Assembly (NCBI GenBank): GCA_030642845.1
Contig: DAOWMZ010000067.1
Span: forward strand, 1 to 7,791
Reading direction: 5' to 3'
Origin: Candidatus Zixiibacteriota bacterium
Lineage (GTDB): Bacteria > Zixibacteria > MSB-5A5 > GN15 > FEB-12
Length of the DNA stretch: 7,791 nucleotides
The notes beneath the pieces were generated by a model that worked only from the letters and a program-made list of their open reading frames with translations, was not told where the DNA came from and did not search any database. The translations under genes and the position numbers were made by a program. Positions 1 to 7,131 of this stretch are shown in pieces; position 1 is the first letter of the stretch, and every line of letters begins with the position of its first letter.

Positions 1-2963
1 GGATGACAATTTCCGGTACAACTTACAGAGCAAGTAACACCTTCTCCGATTTTGGTTTGGTAGAACTTAGTTCACAGCCTCCGGAAACATACAATGTTTA
101 TTATGCAGGATGGTCAGCAGTTGATATTCCAGCCGATAGCTGTATTGGAATCCACCACCCTTCTGGTGATATCAAAAAGATATCTTTTGATTATGGTACT
201 GTTACTTCCACAAGTTATTTGGGTACTTCCTCGGGTAATAATTCTCACTGGCGGATAGGTAATTGGGAAGACGGAACCACTGAGGGTGGCTCATCAGGAT
301 CACAATTGATCAATCGTGAAGGAAAAATAATCGGTCAGCTTCACGGTGGTTATGCTTCATGTACAAGTATTACAGCCGACTGGTATGGTAAATTTTCCCA
401 ATCATGGAATTATGGTGGGTCTGCTTCCACTCGGTTAAAAGACTGGCTTGATCCGGACAATACCGGAATTTTTGTCCTTGATGGTAAAGATGCTGCCAGA
501 ACCTCAATCACCCATACTGCTCTCGAAGATACTCAGGATACTCTTAATGACTATGCTGTTTACGCTGATATTACATCGGCCAATACACTAATTGCTGATT
601 CATTGCTGGTCTATTATCAGATTTCATCAATCTGGTATGAAGACACAATGTCCTTTGTATCAGGTGATGAATATGTCGGTTACATCCCGGCCCAACAGGG
701 CGGTACCGTTATTGATTATTATATTTATGCTACTGATAATGAGGGTCAGGCTGATACGACTGATACTTATACATTTAAAGTCCTCGATTACAGCGTAACA
801 ATGACTCCTGAATTTGATACTCTAAGTAGTCCGTCAGGTGATGTTGTCTGGTTTGATCTGACTGTAACCAACGCCGGTGTCTATGGCGATGACTATGATT
901 TGACAATATCCGGCAACAGTTGGATTACAGATATTTACGATGTTACCCAATCCTATACTATCAGCTCTACCGGAACATTACTAAGCAATCAATCATTTGA
1001 TTTTAAAGTCAGAGTTGAAATTCCATCCAGTGCCTATGGTGACTTTGATCTTGCCGATATTACCGCCACCTCTACCGGTAATGGTCTGATATCAGCAACC
1101 TCTCAGCTAAGGACAGTTTCCGAAGGTGCACCGTTATTGATTCCTTTTGCTGATGACTTCCCGACTACTACAATTGACCAGGGTAAATGGATTTTAAATG
1201 CCACCTGCGAAAGTAATGATGATGGGTTAAACGAACCCTCACCGGATTACAGTTTGAATCTCGATGGCTATTCTAAAGGTATGGATACTCTGATATCGCA
1301 GATGATAGATCTTTCATCAGAATCAAATGTTGTTGTAAAATATTTCTATCAGCGCACCGGAGGAGGTAACTCAACCGAAAATGGTGATGATCTCTTTATT
1401 GAATATTACAACTCAAGTTTTTCCTGGGTATTGATAAACCAGCATCTTGGCAGCGGCGATGATATGACTGTTTATGATGAAGTGGAATATTCATTGCCGG
1501 GAGATGCTTATCATAATCAATTCCGTTTAAGGATTAGAAATATCGGATCATTGGGAACATTCGATGACTGGTTTGTGGATGATGTTTTTGTTGGCCGTTT
1601 GTCAAGCTACGCCATGAATCTGGAACCGGAATCTGGTTCTCTGTATGATTACGCCGGTAACACAGTTACTTATCTGATGACAGTGCATAACACCGGACAG
1701 ATTGATGATTACAACCTGACTGATTCAAACGCAAATTGGACTGTATCATTTTATGATGCTTCAGGAATAAATCCAATAAGTTCAACCGGTAATATTCCTT
1801 TGGAAGACTCATTACAGATAACGGTAAAAGTGGCTATCCCCGGAGGAACTAATCCGGGTGATATGGATACAGCGTCAATATATGCAGCTTCTGTAAATGA
1901 TCCCGGTTTGTATGATGTCAGTCAGTTGACTACCGTTTCGGCAGGTCTGGTTGGCGGTTTCCCCTGGATCGAACCATTCCCGGATGATTCATTATACCAT
2001 TTTCGCTGGTTGATTAATATCGGCAGTGAGGTAAACACTCAGGGTATAGCAGAACCATCAGCTCCATATTCTGTTAATCTTGATGGTGGTAATGACACTC
2101 TATTATCCGAGACGATTGATCTTAATGGTAAAGATGATGTTATGCTTTCATATAACTATCAACGCGGCGGTGGAGGTACCAAACCGGGTGATGGTGAAGA
2201 TTTGTGGGTTGAGTATAGAAACAATCTTGATGAATGGACTCCTATTGCCCAGCATCTCGGATCCGGGGAAGCAATGACTACCTATGAATTAGTCTCAGTT
2301 GCTCTTTCAGCAAATGCCTATCACGAAAATTTCCAGATAAGACTTCGTTCCAATGGCTCGGATGAATTTGGCGATGACTGGTTTGTTGATGATATCCGGA
2401 TTGAATACCGTCCGTTTATCTCAGAAACTCATACTTTGCTTGACTATACTATAGAACAGGGTGATTCCTCTTACGGCCAGATAACAATTGCCAATGCTGG
2501 CCCCGGTGAACTGAATTACAGTATTGTTCTTGAAGAGACAACCGCAAAATCAGAAAAAGCCCCGCCTGATTGGCTGACGTTAACTCCTTATGGTGGTACA
2601 GTTTTGGGGACTTTTGCTGATACAATTGATCTCAAAATTACTACTGCCGCTTTGGATTCCGGTTCTTATTCAGCAAATATCATAATATCGAGCAATGATC
2701 CTGATCAAAACCCGATTACTCTTCCGGTTACTCTGGTTGTAACAATTATTCCCCAGTATATTTGCGGTGATGCTGACAACGATGGTGAAGGACCTAATGT
2801 TGCAGATCTGATTTATCTTGTGGATTATATTTTCAAAGGAGGTCCCCCCCCACAGATACCGGAATCTTCAAATGTGGATGGTGAACCCGGTATTTATGTC
2901 AGTGATTTAACAGTTCTGGTGGATTATATATTTAAAGGGGGACCTGCTCCGGTTTGTGAATAG
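1..2963 (+). CDS. Lysyl-endopeptidase-type secreted serine protease with dockerin-like C-terminus (5' partial)
   Basis: Extracellular trypsin-fold protease, N-terminally truncated by the window edge; the frame is open from base 1, so the ATG at 3 is only an internal Met (residue 1 here). Residues 1-160 match the C-terminal part of Achromobacter protease I: the catalytic Asp is D16 (SDFGLVEL), a GIHHPSGD block is at 49-56, the catalytic Ser is S98 in GGSSGS, QLHGG at 112-116 holds H114, C120 lies 22 residues after the Ser as in that enzyme, and D126 (ADWYGK) sits at the Lys-specificity Asp. The catalytic His, propeptide and signal peptide must lie upstream. Residues 165-260 look like an Ig/FN3-like domain, then come two copies of an Ig-like plus jelly-roll module (262-531, 536-802), a BACON-like domain with an SSNDPDQNP motif (about 805-915), and a dockerin-like domain (921-986). 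Export is inferred from the domains. Protease assignment is strong; Lys preference is an inference from D126. Confidence 0.9.
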   Translation, partial: MTISGTTYRASNTFSDFGLVELSSQPPETYNVYYAGWSAVDIPADSCIGIHHPSGDIKKISFDYGTVTSTSYLGTSSGNNSHWRIGNWEDGTTEGGSSGSQLINREGKIIGQLHGGYASCTSITADWYGKFSQSWNYGGSASTRLKDWLDPDNTGIFVLDGKDAARTSITHTALEDTQDTLNDYAVYADITSANTLIADSLLVYYQISSIWYEDTMSFVSGDEYVGYIPAQQGGTVIDYYIYATDNEGQADTTDTYTFKVLDYSVTMTPEFDTLSSPSGDVVWFDLTVTNAGVYGDDYDLTISGNSWITDIYDVTQSYTISSTGTLLSNQSFDFKVRVEIPSSAYGDFDLADITATSTGNGLISATSQLRTVSEGAPLLIPFADDFPTTTIDQGKWILNATCESNDDGLNEPSPDYSLNLDGYSKGMDTLISQMIDLSSESNVVVKYFYQRTGGGNSTENGDDLFIEYYNSSFSWVLINQHLGSGDDMTVYDEVEYSLPGDAYHNQFRLRIRNIGSLGTFDDWFVDDVFVGRLSSYAMNLEPESGSLYDYAGNTVTYLMTVHNTGQIDDYNLTDSNANWTVSFYDASGINPISSTGNIPLEDSLQITVKVAIPGGTNPGDMDTASIYAASVNDPGLYDVSQLTTVSAGLVGGFPWIEPFPDDSLYHFRWLINIGSEVNTQGIAEPSAPYSVNLDGGNDTLLSETIDLNGKDDVMLSYNYQRGGGGTKPGDGEDLWVEYRNNLDEWTPIAQHLGSGEAMTTYELVSVALSANAYHENFQIRLRSNGSDEFGDDWFVDDIRIEYRPFISETHTLLDYTIEQGDSSYGQITIANAGPGELNYSIVLEETTAKSEKAPPDWLTLTPYGGTVLGTFADTIDLKITTAALDSGSYSANIIISSNDPDQNPITLPVTLVVTIIPQYICGDADNDGEGPNVADLIYLVDYIFKGGPPPQIPESSNVDGEPGIYVSDLTVLVDYIFKGGPAPVCE
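786..2408 (+). repeat. Internal duplication of an Ig-like + jelly-roll module within the protease gene
   Basis: Residues 262-531 (bases 786-1595) and 536-802 (bases 1608-2408) of the protease have the same plan: an Ig-like domain of about 110 residues, then a jelly-roll (MAM or cleaved-adhesin-like) domain of about 155 residues. Matching landmarks are EPSPDYSLNLDG and EPSAPYSVNLDG, KYFYQRTGGG and SYNYQRGGGG, NQHLGSGDDMT and AQHLGSGEAMT, and DDWFVDDVFV and DDWFVDDIRI. Such domains usually bind carbohydrate or protein, or act as spacers. The copies have diverged throughout, so the duplication is old. The Ig halves are less alike than the jelly-roll halves. Confidence 0.8.
2763..2960 (+). other. 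Dockerin-like C-terminal domain of the serine protease (residues 921-986)
   Basis: The domain has two dockerin-type half-repeats, each an acidic Ca-loop followed by a helix ending in VDYIFKGGP. Loop 1 reads DADNDGEGPNVAD, which is 13 residues rather than the usual 12. Loop 2 reads [13 protein letters not shown] Cys stands at each end (C921 and C985), suggesting a disulfide that clasps the domain. By hand alignment 46 of its 66 residues are identical to the last 66 residues of the carboxypeptidase encoded downstream. Family knowledge says type I dockerins bind cohesins; no cohesin is visible here, so the partner is unknown. Confidence 0.75.
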
Positions 2964-2985
2964 TAATTTTAGTAAGTAATATTTT

Positions 2986-3025
2986 AAACCGGATCAGTAA
3001 AAACTTCTTTGCTGCTCCGGTTTTT
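2986..3025 (+). terminator. Terminator-like hairpin after the serine protease gene
   Basis: The arms at 2986-2997 (AAACCGGATCAG) and 3012-3023 (CTGCTCCGGTTT) pair over 12 positions with one mismatch and a 14-nt loop. A run of five T (3021-3025) overlaps and just passes the 3' arm. The stem is decent but the T-tract is short, so termination may be partial. Competing pairings exist: the 3' arm sequence also occurs at 2944-2955, and AGTAAAAAC (2996-3004) pairs perfectly with GTTTTTACT (3020-3028). Confidence 0.55.
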
Positions 3026-3028
3026 ACT

Positions 3029-3060
3029 ATATATTATATATGTACTGATCGATAATATAT
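3029..3060 (+). promoter_or_regulatory. AT-rich inverted repeat with a possible -10 element ahead of the carboxypeptidase gene
   Basis: ATATATTAT (3029-3037) and ATAATATAT (3052-3060) form a perfect 9-bp inverted repeat with a 14-nt spacer. GATAAT (3051-3056) resembles a -10 hexamer and would give a leader of about 25 nt ending in the GAGG ribosome site. No convincing -35 hexamer lies 17 bases upstream. The position, after a terminator and just before a gene, suits a promoter or operator, but the low base complexity makes chance likely. Confidence 0.25.
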
Positions 3061-3088
3061 GTAAGGTTTACTCAAATTTGAGGTCATC

Positions 3089-6034
3089 ATGAGGATCAAG
3101 TTTTTTCTGCTTTTTTTGTTGTTGAGCTTTTTATTGGTAACAACTACGCAGGCAAGTGAATACTATTTCAAATTCAAAATTGATTCCAGGGAGGAATTAG
3201 AGAAAATAACAAGAATTATCTCTATTGATAATGTTAAAGATGGTGTTGTTTATGCCTATGCCAATGATCTTGAAATGGACAAGTTTCGTACATTGGGATA
3301 TGATATCACAGAACTCCAACATCCGGGTACTTTGATACAACCCAAATCTTCGGGTGATTTAAAAGATATAAGAGCCTGGGATACCTATCCGACTTTCAGT
3401 GGTTATGTTGCAATGATGAACCAATTTGAAATTGATTATCCCGGTCTGTGCGAAATTGTAAATATTGGTACTTCAGTTGATGGCCGCGAAATTCTTTTTG
3501 CAAAAATATCTGATAATGTAAGTGTCGAAGAAGACGAACCGGAAGTGATGTACACAGGAACTATGCACGGCGATGAAACCACCGGCTCAGTTTTGATGCT
3601 TCGAATGATCGACTCGTTGTTAAGTGCCTATGGTACCGATCCTGAGATTACCGGAATGGTTGACAGTATGGAAATCTGGATCAATCCTTTTGCTAATCCG
3701 GATGGAACCTATGGCAATGGTGATCCTAATGTGATTTACAACCCTCAAAGATATAATTCTAATGGTGTTGATTTAAATCGTAATTATCCTGATCCCGAAG
3801 ACGGTCAGCACCCTGATGGACATCCATGGCAGGCAGAAACTGTCGCATTTATGAATTTTGCCAATTCAAATAATTTTGTTATTTCAGCCAACCATCATGG
3901 CGGTGCTGAAGTGGTCAACTATCCCTGGGATACCTGGGCTCGGCTTCACACCGATGATAATTGGTGGGTTGATGTCTCTCACCAGTTCGCAGATTCAGCA
4001 CAATATTACAGTCCATCGGGCTATTTGGATGGTTTTAATGACGGTATCACTAATGGGTATGCCTGGTACACTATTACAGGTGGTCGCCAGGATTATATGA
4101 ACTACTGGCATGGCTGTCGTGAAGTAACTCTTGAACTTTCCAATACCAAGTTTTTATCGGCATCATTACTACCCGCTTACTGGACATATCTCCGTGTCTC
4201 CTTCTTTGATTATCTTCGCCAGGCATTGTTCGGCTTTAGAGGTGTCGTAACTGATGCTGTAACTACCGATCCTGTCGCAGCAACTATTACAGTTTTAAAT
4301 CATGATACTCAAAGTGATAGCAGCCAAGTATATACCGATCCCATTGTAGGCGACTACCACCGCATGATCGAAGCCGGAACTTACGATGTTGAGTATTCAG
4401 CTCCCGGTTATTATCCTGACACGGTTTTTGGGATTACAGTTGTCGATGGCACAGTTCAGATTGCCGATGTTCAATTGCAGCCGCTTCCCAATGAGCCTAT
4501 TCTGATTTATGTCAGCAACGATGCCGGTAAAGTTGATCCGGGTGATAATGTCACTATGAGCATCACTCTGCAAAATCTTGGTGCTGGCAATGGCAACAAC
4601 GTTGCAGGTATTTTGACCTGTTCCGATACTTATATTACCATAACTCAGAACACTACCACTTATCCCACCATTACTGCTCTTGGCGGAACGGGATCATCAC
4701 AGACAGCATATGTTTTTGATGTTTCTGCTTCCACTCCCGAAGATTATCCGGTCCAGTTTGTCGAGCATCTTACTGCTGATGGCGGTTATGACGACAGTAT
4801 TACCTTTACAATTGTAGTTGGTAAAGTAATTGAAGATTTTGAGTCCGGTGATTTTAGCTCCTACCCCTGGCAGATGAGCGGATCGCAGGCGTGGCAAATT
4901 GTTACTTCAAATGTCTATGAAGGAACCTACAGTGCCAAATCCGGCAGTATATCTCACAACCAATCTTCGACTATGCAGGTCACACTTGATGATATTCAAC
5001 CTAGCAATATAACTTTCTATTATAAAGTTTCCTCGGAAAGCAACTATGATTATCTTCGGTTTTATATTGATGGTTCCCAGAAGAATCAATGGTCCGGTGA
5101 AGTTGGCTGGACGGAAGCTACATACGCTGTTACAGCCGGAACTCATACTTTCAAATGGACATATTCAAAAGACGGCAATACATCTGATGGCAGTGACTGC
5201 GGATGGGTTGATTATGTAACTTTCCCGGATGTTAATAGTGATACCGATAATGATGGCTACGATAACGATGTCGATAATTGTCCTGAGACATATAATCCAG
5301 GTCAGGAAGATAGTGATCTGGACGGAGTGGGTGATTCCTGCGACAATTGTATTATTGTTCCCAATGCTGACCAATTAGATTCCGACTCCGATGGCGTAGG
5401 GGATGCTTGCGACAATTGTGATTTCATACCAAACACTTCACAAGAAGATAACGACAATGATAAGGTTGGCAATCCCTGCGATAATTGCCCGGATATTTAT
5501 AACCGTTTACAGGAAGATAATGACAGTGATGATATCGGTGATGTCTGTGACAACTGCCCGGACAATGCCAATCCAAGTCAGGAAGATGGCGACACTGATG
5601 ATATCGGTGATGTTTGCGACAACTGTCCTGCAGATGCCAACACTGATCAGAACAATAATGATTCTGATAGTTTAGGCGATGTCTGTGATAACTGTCCTGA
5701 TGTTACCAACCAAAGTCAGGAAGATATTGACAGCGATTTGGTCGGTGACTCCTGTGATAACTGTATTGATACTTATAATCCTGATCAGACAGATACAAAC
5801 GGTAATGATATTGGTGATGCCTGCGACTATGTCTGCGGTGATGCTGATAATCTTGACGGTGAAGTATTAGTATCAGATTTAGTTTTTCTGGTAGATTATC
5901 TTTTCAAAGGTGGTTCAGCCCCTCCGATACCGGAAGCAGCTAATGTGGATGGTGAACCGGGAATTTTGGTAAGTGATCTGGTTTTATTGGTGGATTACCT
6001 TTTCAAAGGTGGCCCTGATCCCGTTTGTGAATAG
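3089..6034 (+). CDS. Secreted M14 zinc carboxypeptidase (N/E-type) with TSP type-3 repeats and dockerin-like C-terminus
   Basis: Complete 981-residue exported metallocarboxypeptidase that should remove single residues from peptide C-termini. The start is supported by GAGG at 3080-3083, five bases before the ATG, and by a signal peptide (residues 1-22, cleavage likely after TTTQA). Residues 23-90 look like a propeptide. The catalytic domain is about 97-380: zinc ligands H160 and E163 (MHGDE) and H270 (NHHGG), NPDG at 203-206, N230 and R231 (VDLNRNYP), Y327, GGRQD at 331-335, and general base E349 (TLELS). D281 and Q334 fall where N/E-type enzymes hold the Asp and Gln that select C-terminal Lys or Arg. 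A transthyretin-like domain follows (383-465, with [14 protein letters not shown]), then a CARDB-like region (467-578), a jelly-roll domain (580-713), thrombospondin type-3 repeats (717-914) and a dockerin-like domain (916-981). The enzyme family is certain; specificity for basic residues is inferred. Confidence 0.95.
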   Translation: MRIKFFLLFLLLSFLLVTTTQASEYYFKFKIDSREELEKITRIISIDNVKDGVVYAYANDLEMDKFRTLGYDITELQHPGTLIQPKSSGDLKDIRAWDTYPTFSGYVAMMNQFEIDYPGLCEIVNIGTSVDGREILFAKISDNVSVEEDEPEVMYTGTMHGDETTGSVLMLRMIDSLLSAYGTDPEITGMVDSMEIWINPFANPDGTYGNGDPNVIYNPQRYNSNGVDLNRNYPDPEDGQHPDGHPWQAETVAFMNFANSNNFVISANHHGGAEVVNYPWDTWARLHTDDNWWVDVSHQFADSAQYYSPSGYLDGFNDGITNGYAWYTITGGRQDYMNYWHGCREVTLELSNTKFLSASLLPAYWTYLRVSFFDYLRQALFGFRGVVTDAVTTDPVAATITVLNHDTQSDSSQVYTDPIVGDYHRMIEAGTYDVEYSAPGYYPDTVFGITVVDGTVQIADVQLQPLPNEPILIYVSNDAGKVDPGDNVTMSITLQNLGAGNGNNVAGILTCSDTYITITQNTTTYPTITALGGTGSSQTAYVFDVSASTPEDYPVQFVEHLTADGGYDDSITFTIVVGKVIEDFESGDFSSYPWQMSGSQAWQIVTSNVYEGTYSAKSGSISHNQSSTMQVTLDDIQPSNITFYYKVSSESNYDYLRFYIDGSQKNQWSGEVGWTEATYAVTAGTHTFKWTYSKDGNTSDGSDCGWVDYVTFPDVNSDTDNDGYDNDVDNCPETYNPGQEDSDLDGVGDSCDNCIIVPNADQLDSDSDGVGDACDNCDFIPNTSQEDNDNDKVGNPCDNCPDIYNRLQEDNDSDDIGDVCDNCPDNANPSQEDGDTDDIGDVCDNCPADANTDQNNNDSDSLGDVCDNCPDVTNQSQEDIDSDLVGDSCDNCIDTYNPDQTDTNGNDIGDACDYVCGDADNLDGEVLVSDLVFLVDYLFKGGSAPPIPEAANVDGEPGILVSDLVLLVDYLFKGGPDPVCE
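5237..5830 (+). repeat. Thrombospondin type-3 repeat array, 69-bp units, inside the carboxypeptidase gene
   Basis: Residues 717-914 contain one 25-residue entry unit (717-741), seven units of exactly 23 residues (742-902) and a final half unit (903-914). The consensus is roughly sDsDxvGDxCDNCPdxxNpsQeD. Asp and Asn side chains bind calcium, and the CxxC spacing suits disulfides linking consecutive units. Such arrays form stiff, calcium-loaded rods and here would hold the enzyme away from its attachment domain. The first unit lacks the leading Cys (V728). At the DNA level GATGATATCGGTGATGT recurs at 5528 and 5597, exactly 69 bp apart. Confidence 0.92.
5834..6031 (+). other. Dockerin-like C-terminal domain of the carboxypeptidase (residues 916-981)
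   Basis: This domain has the same length (66 residues) and the same CE ending as the one on the upstream serine protease, with 46 identical positions by eye. Loop 1 reads [13 protein letters not shown], again 13 residues, but with Leu at position 5 where a Ca ligand is expected. Loop 2 reads [12 protein letters not shown]. Both helices end in VDYLFKGG. C916 and C980 bracket the fold. The role is inferred: attachment to a cohesin-like or other surface receptor shared with the serine protease. Confidence 0.75.
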
Positions 6035-6056
6035 ATTGTAATATTGATATATTAAG

Positions 6057-6094
6057 AGAGGTAAAGCCTAAAAAGAGGCTTTGCCTCTTTTTTT
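6057..6094 (+). terminator. Strong intrinsic terminator after the carboxypeptidase gene
   Basis: A 13-bp stem pairs 6057-6069 (AGAGGTAAAGCCT) with 6076-6088 (AGGCTTTGCCTCT); the only non-Watson-Crick position is a U-G wobble in RNA. The loop is six nt and the 3' arm runs into seven T (6088-6094). It lies 23 bases after the stop codon and isolates the protease pair from the radical SAM gene. Confidence 0.9.
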
Positions 6095-6102
6095 ATGAGA
6101 TT

Positions 6103-6131
6103 TTGATTGTTGCAATAGTAGGCATTATAGC
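6103..6131 (+). promoter_or_regulatory. Possible sigma70-like promoter for the radical SAM gene
   Basis: TTGATT (6103-6108) and TATAGC (6126-6131) are separated by 17 bases, directly after the strong terminator and 13 bases before the start codon. Each hexamer matches the consensus at only four positions. Transcription would begin almost at the ATG, which fits the absence of a ribosome binding site. This is a weak call based mainly on position. Confidence 0.25.
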
Positions 6132-6144
6132 TTTATTATAACTC

Positions 6145-7080
6145 ATGGAAAATTCAGAAAACAATATCCCCGGCAGTCTTCTGGAGTGTGTTACCTGCCC
6201 CAGAAATTGCAAAGTAGATCGTTCATCAGATAAACTCGGTTTCTGCAAAACAGGAGTCAAAATAACTACCGGATCAATCTGCGCCCATCGGGGAGAAGAA
6301 CCGGTTATCTCCGGACATCATGGGATTTGTAATATCTTTTTTACCCACTGCAATATGCAATGCCTCTACTGCCAGAATCATGATATCAGCCGCAATACCG
6401 GATCCATCGTTAAAAATGAAATCAGCCTGAGCCAGTTAGTTGATAAGATCGAAGATTTATTAAAGCAGGGTTGTAAATCGGTTGGCTTTGTTTCCCCTTC
6501 GCATTATGTAATACAAATGTTGCAGATTATTGATGAAGTAAAAAAACGCGGGCATAATCCGGTCTTTGTTTACAACACTAACAGTTATGATAAGAAAGAG
6601 ACAATTGAAAAACTGGAAGGGATAATTGATGTCTATCTTCCGGATTTCAAATATATGGATGAGCGGCTCGGTCGCGATTTATCTGATACACCGCATTACC
6701 CAAAATTTGCAAAAGCATCGATTGGAGAGATGTATAGACAAAAGGGAGCGATGATATCGCTTGATGATGAAGGTCTGATAACTTCCGGTATGATAATCAG
6801 ACATCTGGTGCTGCCCGGTTATACGGAAAACAGTAAAAGCGTTTTAAAATATATAGCTGAAAATTTTTCAAATGAATGTTATATTTCGTTGATGTCGCAA
6901 TATTATCCGACACATCGTGTAGTCAATGTCCCACATCTGAACCGAAGGCTTAAGCCAAAGGAATACGATGAGGTGTTGGATGAATTTGAAAAGTTAGGAT
7001 TCGAAAACGGATGGGTGCAGCATATGGATAGCGCCGAAAACTATCGGCCGGATTTCCTAAGAGAGCACCCCTTCGAGTAG
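6145..7080 (+). CDS. PflX-like radical SAM protein (COG1313 family)
   Basis: Cytosolic 311-residue Fe-S protein resembling pyruvate formate-lyase activating enzymes, of the COG1313 (PflX) group. Members cleave S-adenosylmethionine to a 5'-deoxyadenosyl radical, but to my knowledge the substrate of this group is not established. The radical SAM motif CNMQCLYC gives C69, C73 and C76. An N-terminal motif typical of the group, CVTCPRNC plus GFC (C15, C18, C22, C34), could bind a second cluster. The C-terminal ENYRPDF is also familiar. C46 and C62 are extra cysteines; C62 (HHGICNIFF) is where relatives I recall have a small residue. The start is well fixed: an in-frame TAA (6139-6141) lies one codon upstream of the ATG and the next Met falls inside the radical SAM motif. 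No Shine-Dalgarno sequence is visible, so translation may be leaderless or use an A/T-rich leader. No glycyl-radical enzyme partner is in view. Confidence 0.88.
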   Translation: MENSENNIPGSLLECVTCPRNCKVDRSSDKLGFCKTGVKITTGSICAHRGEEPVISGHHGICNIFFTHCNMQCLYCQNHDISRNTGSIVKNEISLSQLVDKIEDLLKQGCKSVGFVSPSHYVIQMLQIIDEVKKRGHNPVFVYNTNSYDKKETIEKLEGIIDVYLPDFKYMDERLGRDLSDTPHYPKFAKASIGEMYRQKGAMISLDDEGLITSGMIIRHLVLPGYTENSKSVLKYIAENFSNECYISLMSQYYPTHRVVNVPHLNRRLKPKEYDEVLDEFEKLGFENGWVQHMDSAENYRPDFLREHPFE

Positions 7081-7096
7081 TGACGTAGTCACTATT
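7076..7096 (+). other. Short hairpin overlapping the stop codon of the radical SAM gene
   Basis: TAGTGAC (7078-7084) and GTCACTA (7088-7094) pair perfectly around a three-base GTA loop. The stem extends to nine pairs in RNA using a G-U wobble (7076-7084 with 7088-7096). The TAG stop is inside the 5' arm. What follows is TTATTTAAAAG rather than a clean T-tract, so it is at best a weak terminator; it could instead protect the 3' end of the transcript or slow read-through into the next gene. Confidence 0.45.
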
Positions 7097-7131
7097 ATTT
7101 AAAAGTATTTGTTTATACTTAATGAAGAAAA

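Noticed and set aside
3..5. ATG at the left edge as the true start of the serine protease gene
   Set aside because: The frame is open to base 1 and the protein would begin just before the catalytic Asp, lacking the catalytic His and any signal peptide. The gene clearly continues upstream.
592..2277. Short plus-strand open frames at 592-798 and 2080-2277 inside the serine protease gene
   Set aside because: They overlap conserved domain sequence in another frame and show no protein features beyond hydrophobic bias from T-rich codons.
4697..5374. Minus-strand open frames at 4697-4897, 4907-5146 and 5165-5374
   Set aside because: They lie wholly inside the well supported carboxypeptidase gene, encode low-complexity Ile/Asn-rich peptides and have no recognisable domain.
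5237..5830. Periodic 69-bp repeats as a CRISPR array or satellite DNA
   Set aside because: The periodicity is in frame, encodes a recognisable calcium-binding protein repeat, and there are no identical repeats alternating with unique spacers.
5403..5870. Open frames in the +1-shifted reading of the thrombospondin repeat region (5403-5675 and 5679-5870)
   Set aside because: They are Ile/Thr/Met-rich by-products of the repeated Asp codons in the real frame, with no independent ribosome site or family resemblance.
2763..6031. C-terminal domains as type IX secretion (Por) sorting signals
   Set aside because: They lack the beta-rich por-secretion pattern and instead show paired acidic loops with VDYxFKGG helices, which fit a dockerin-like fold.
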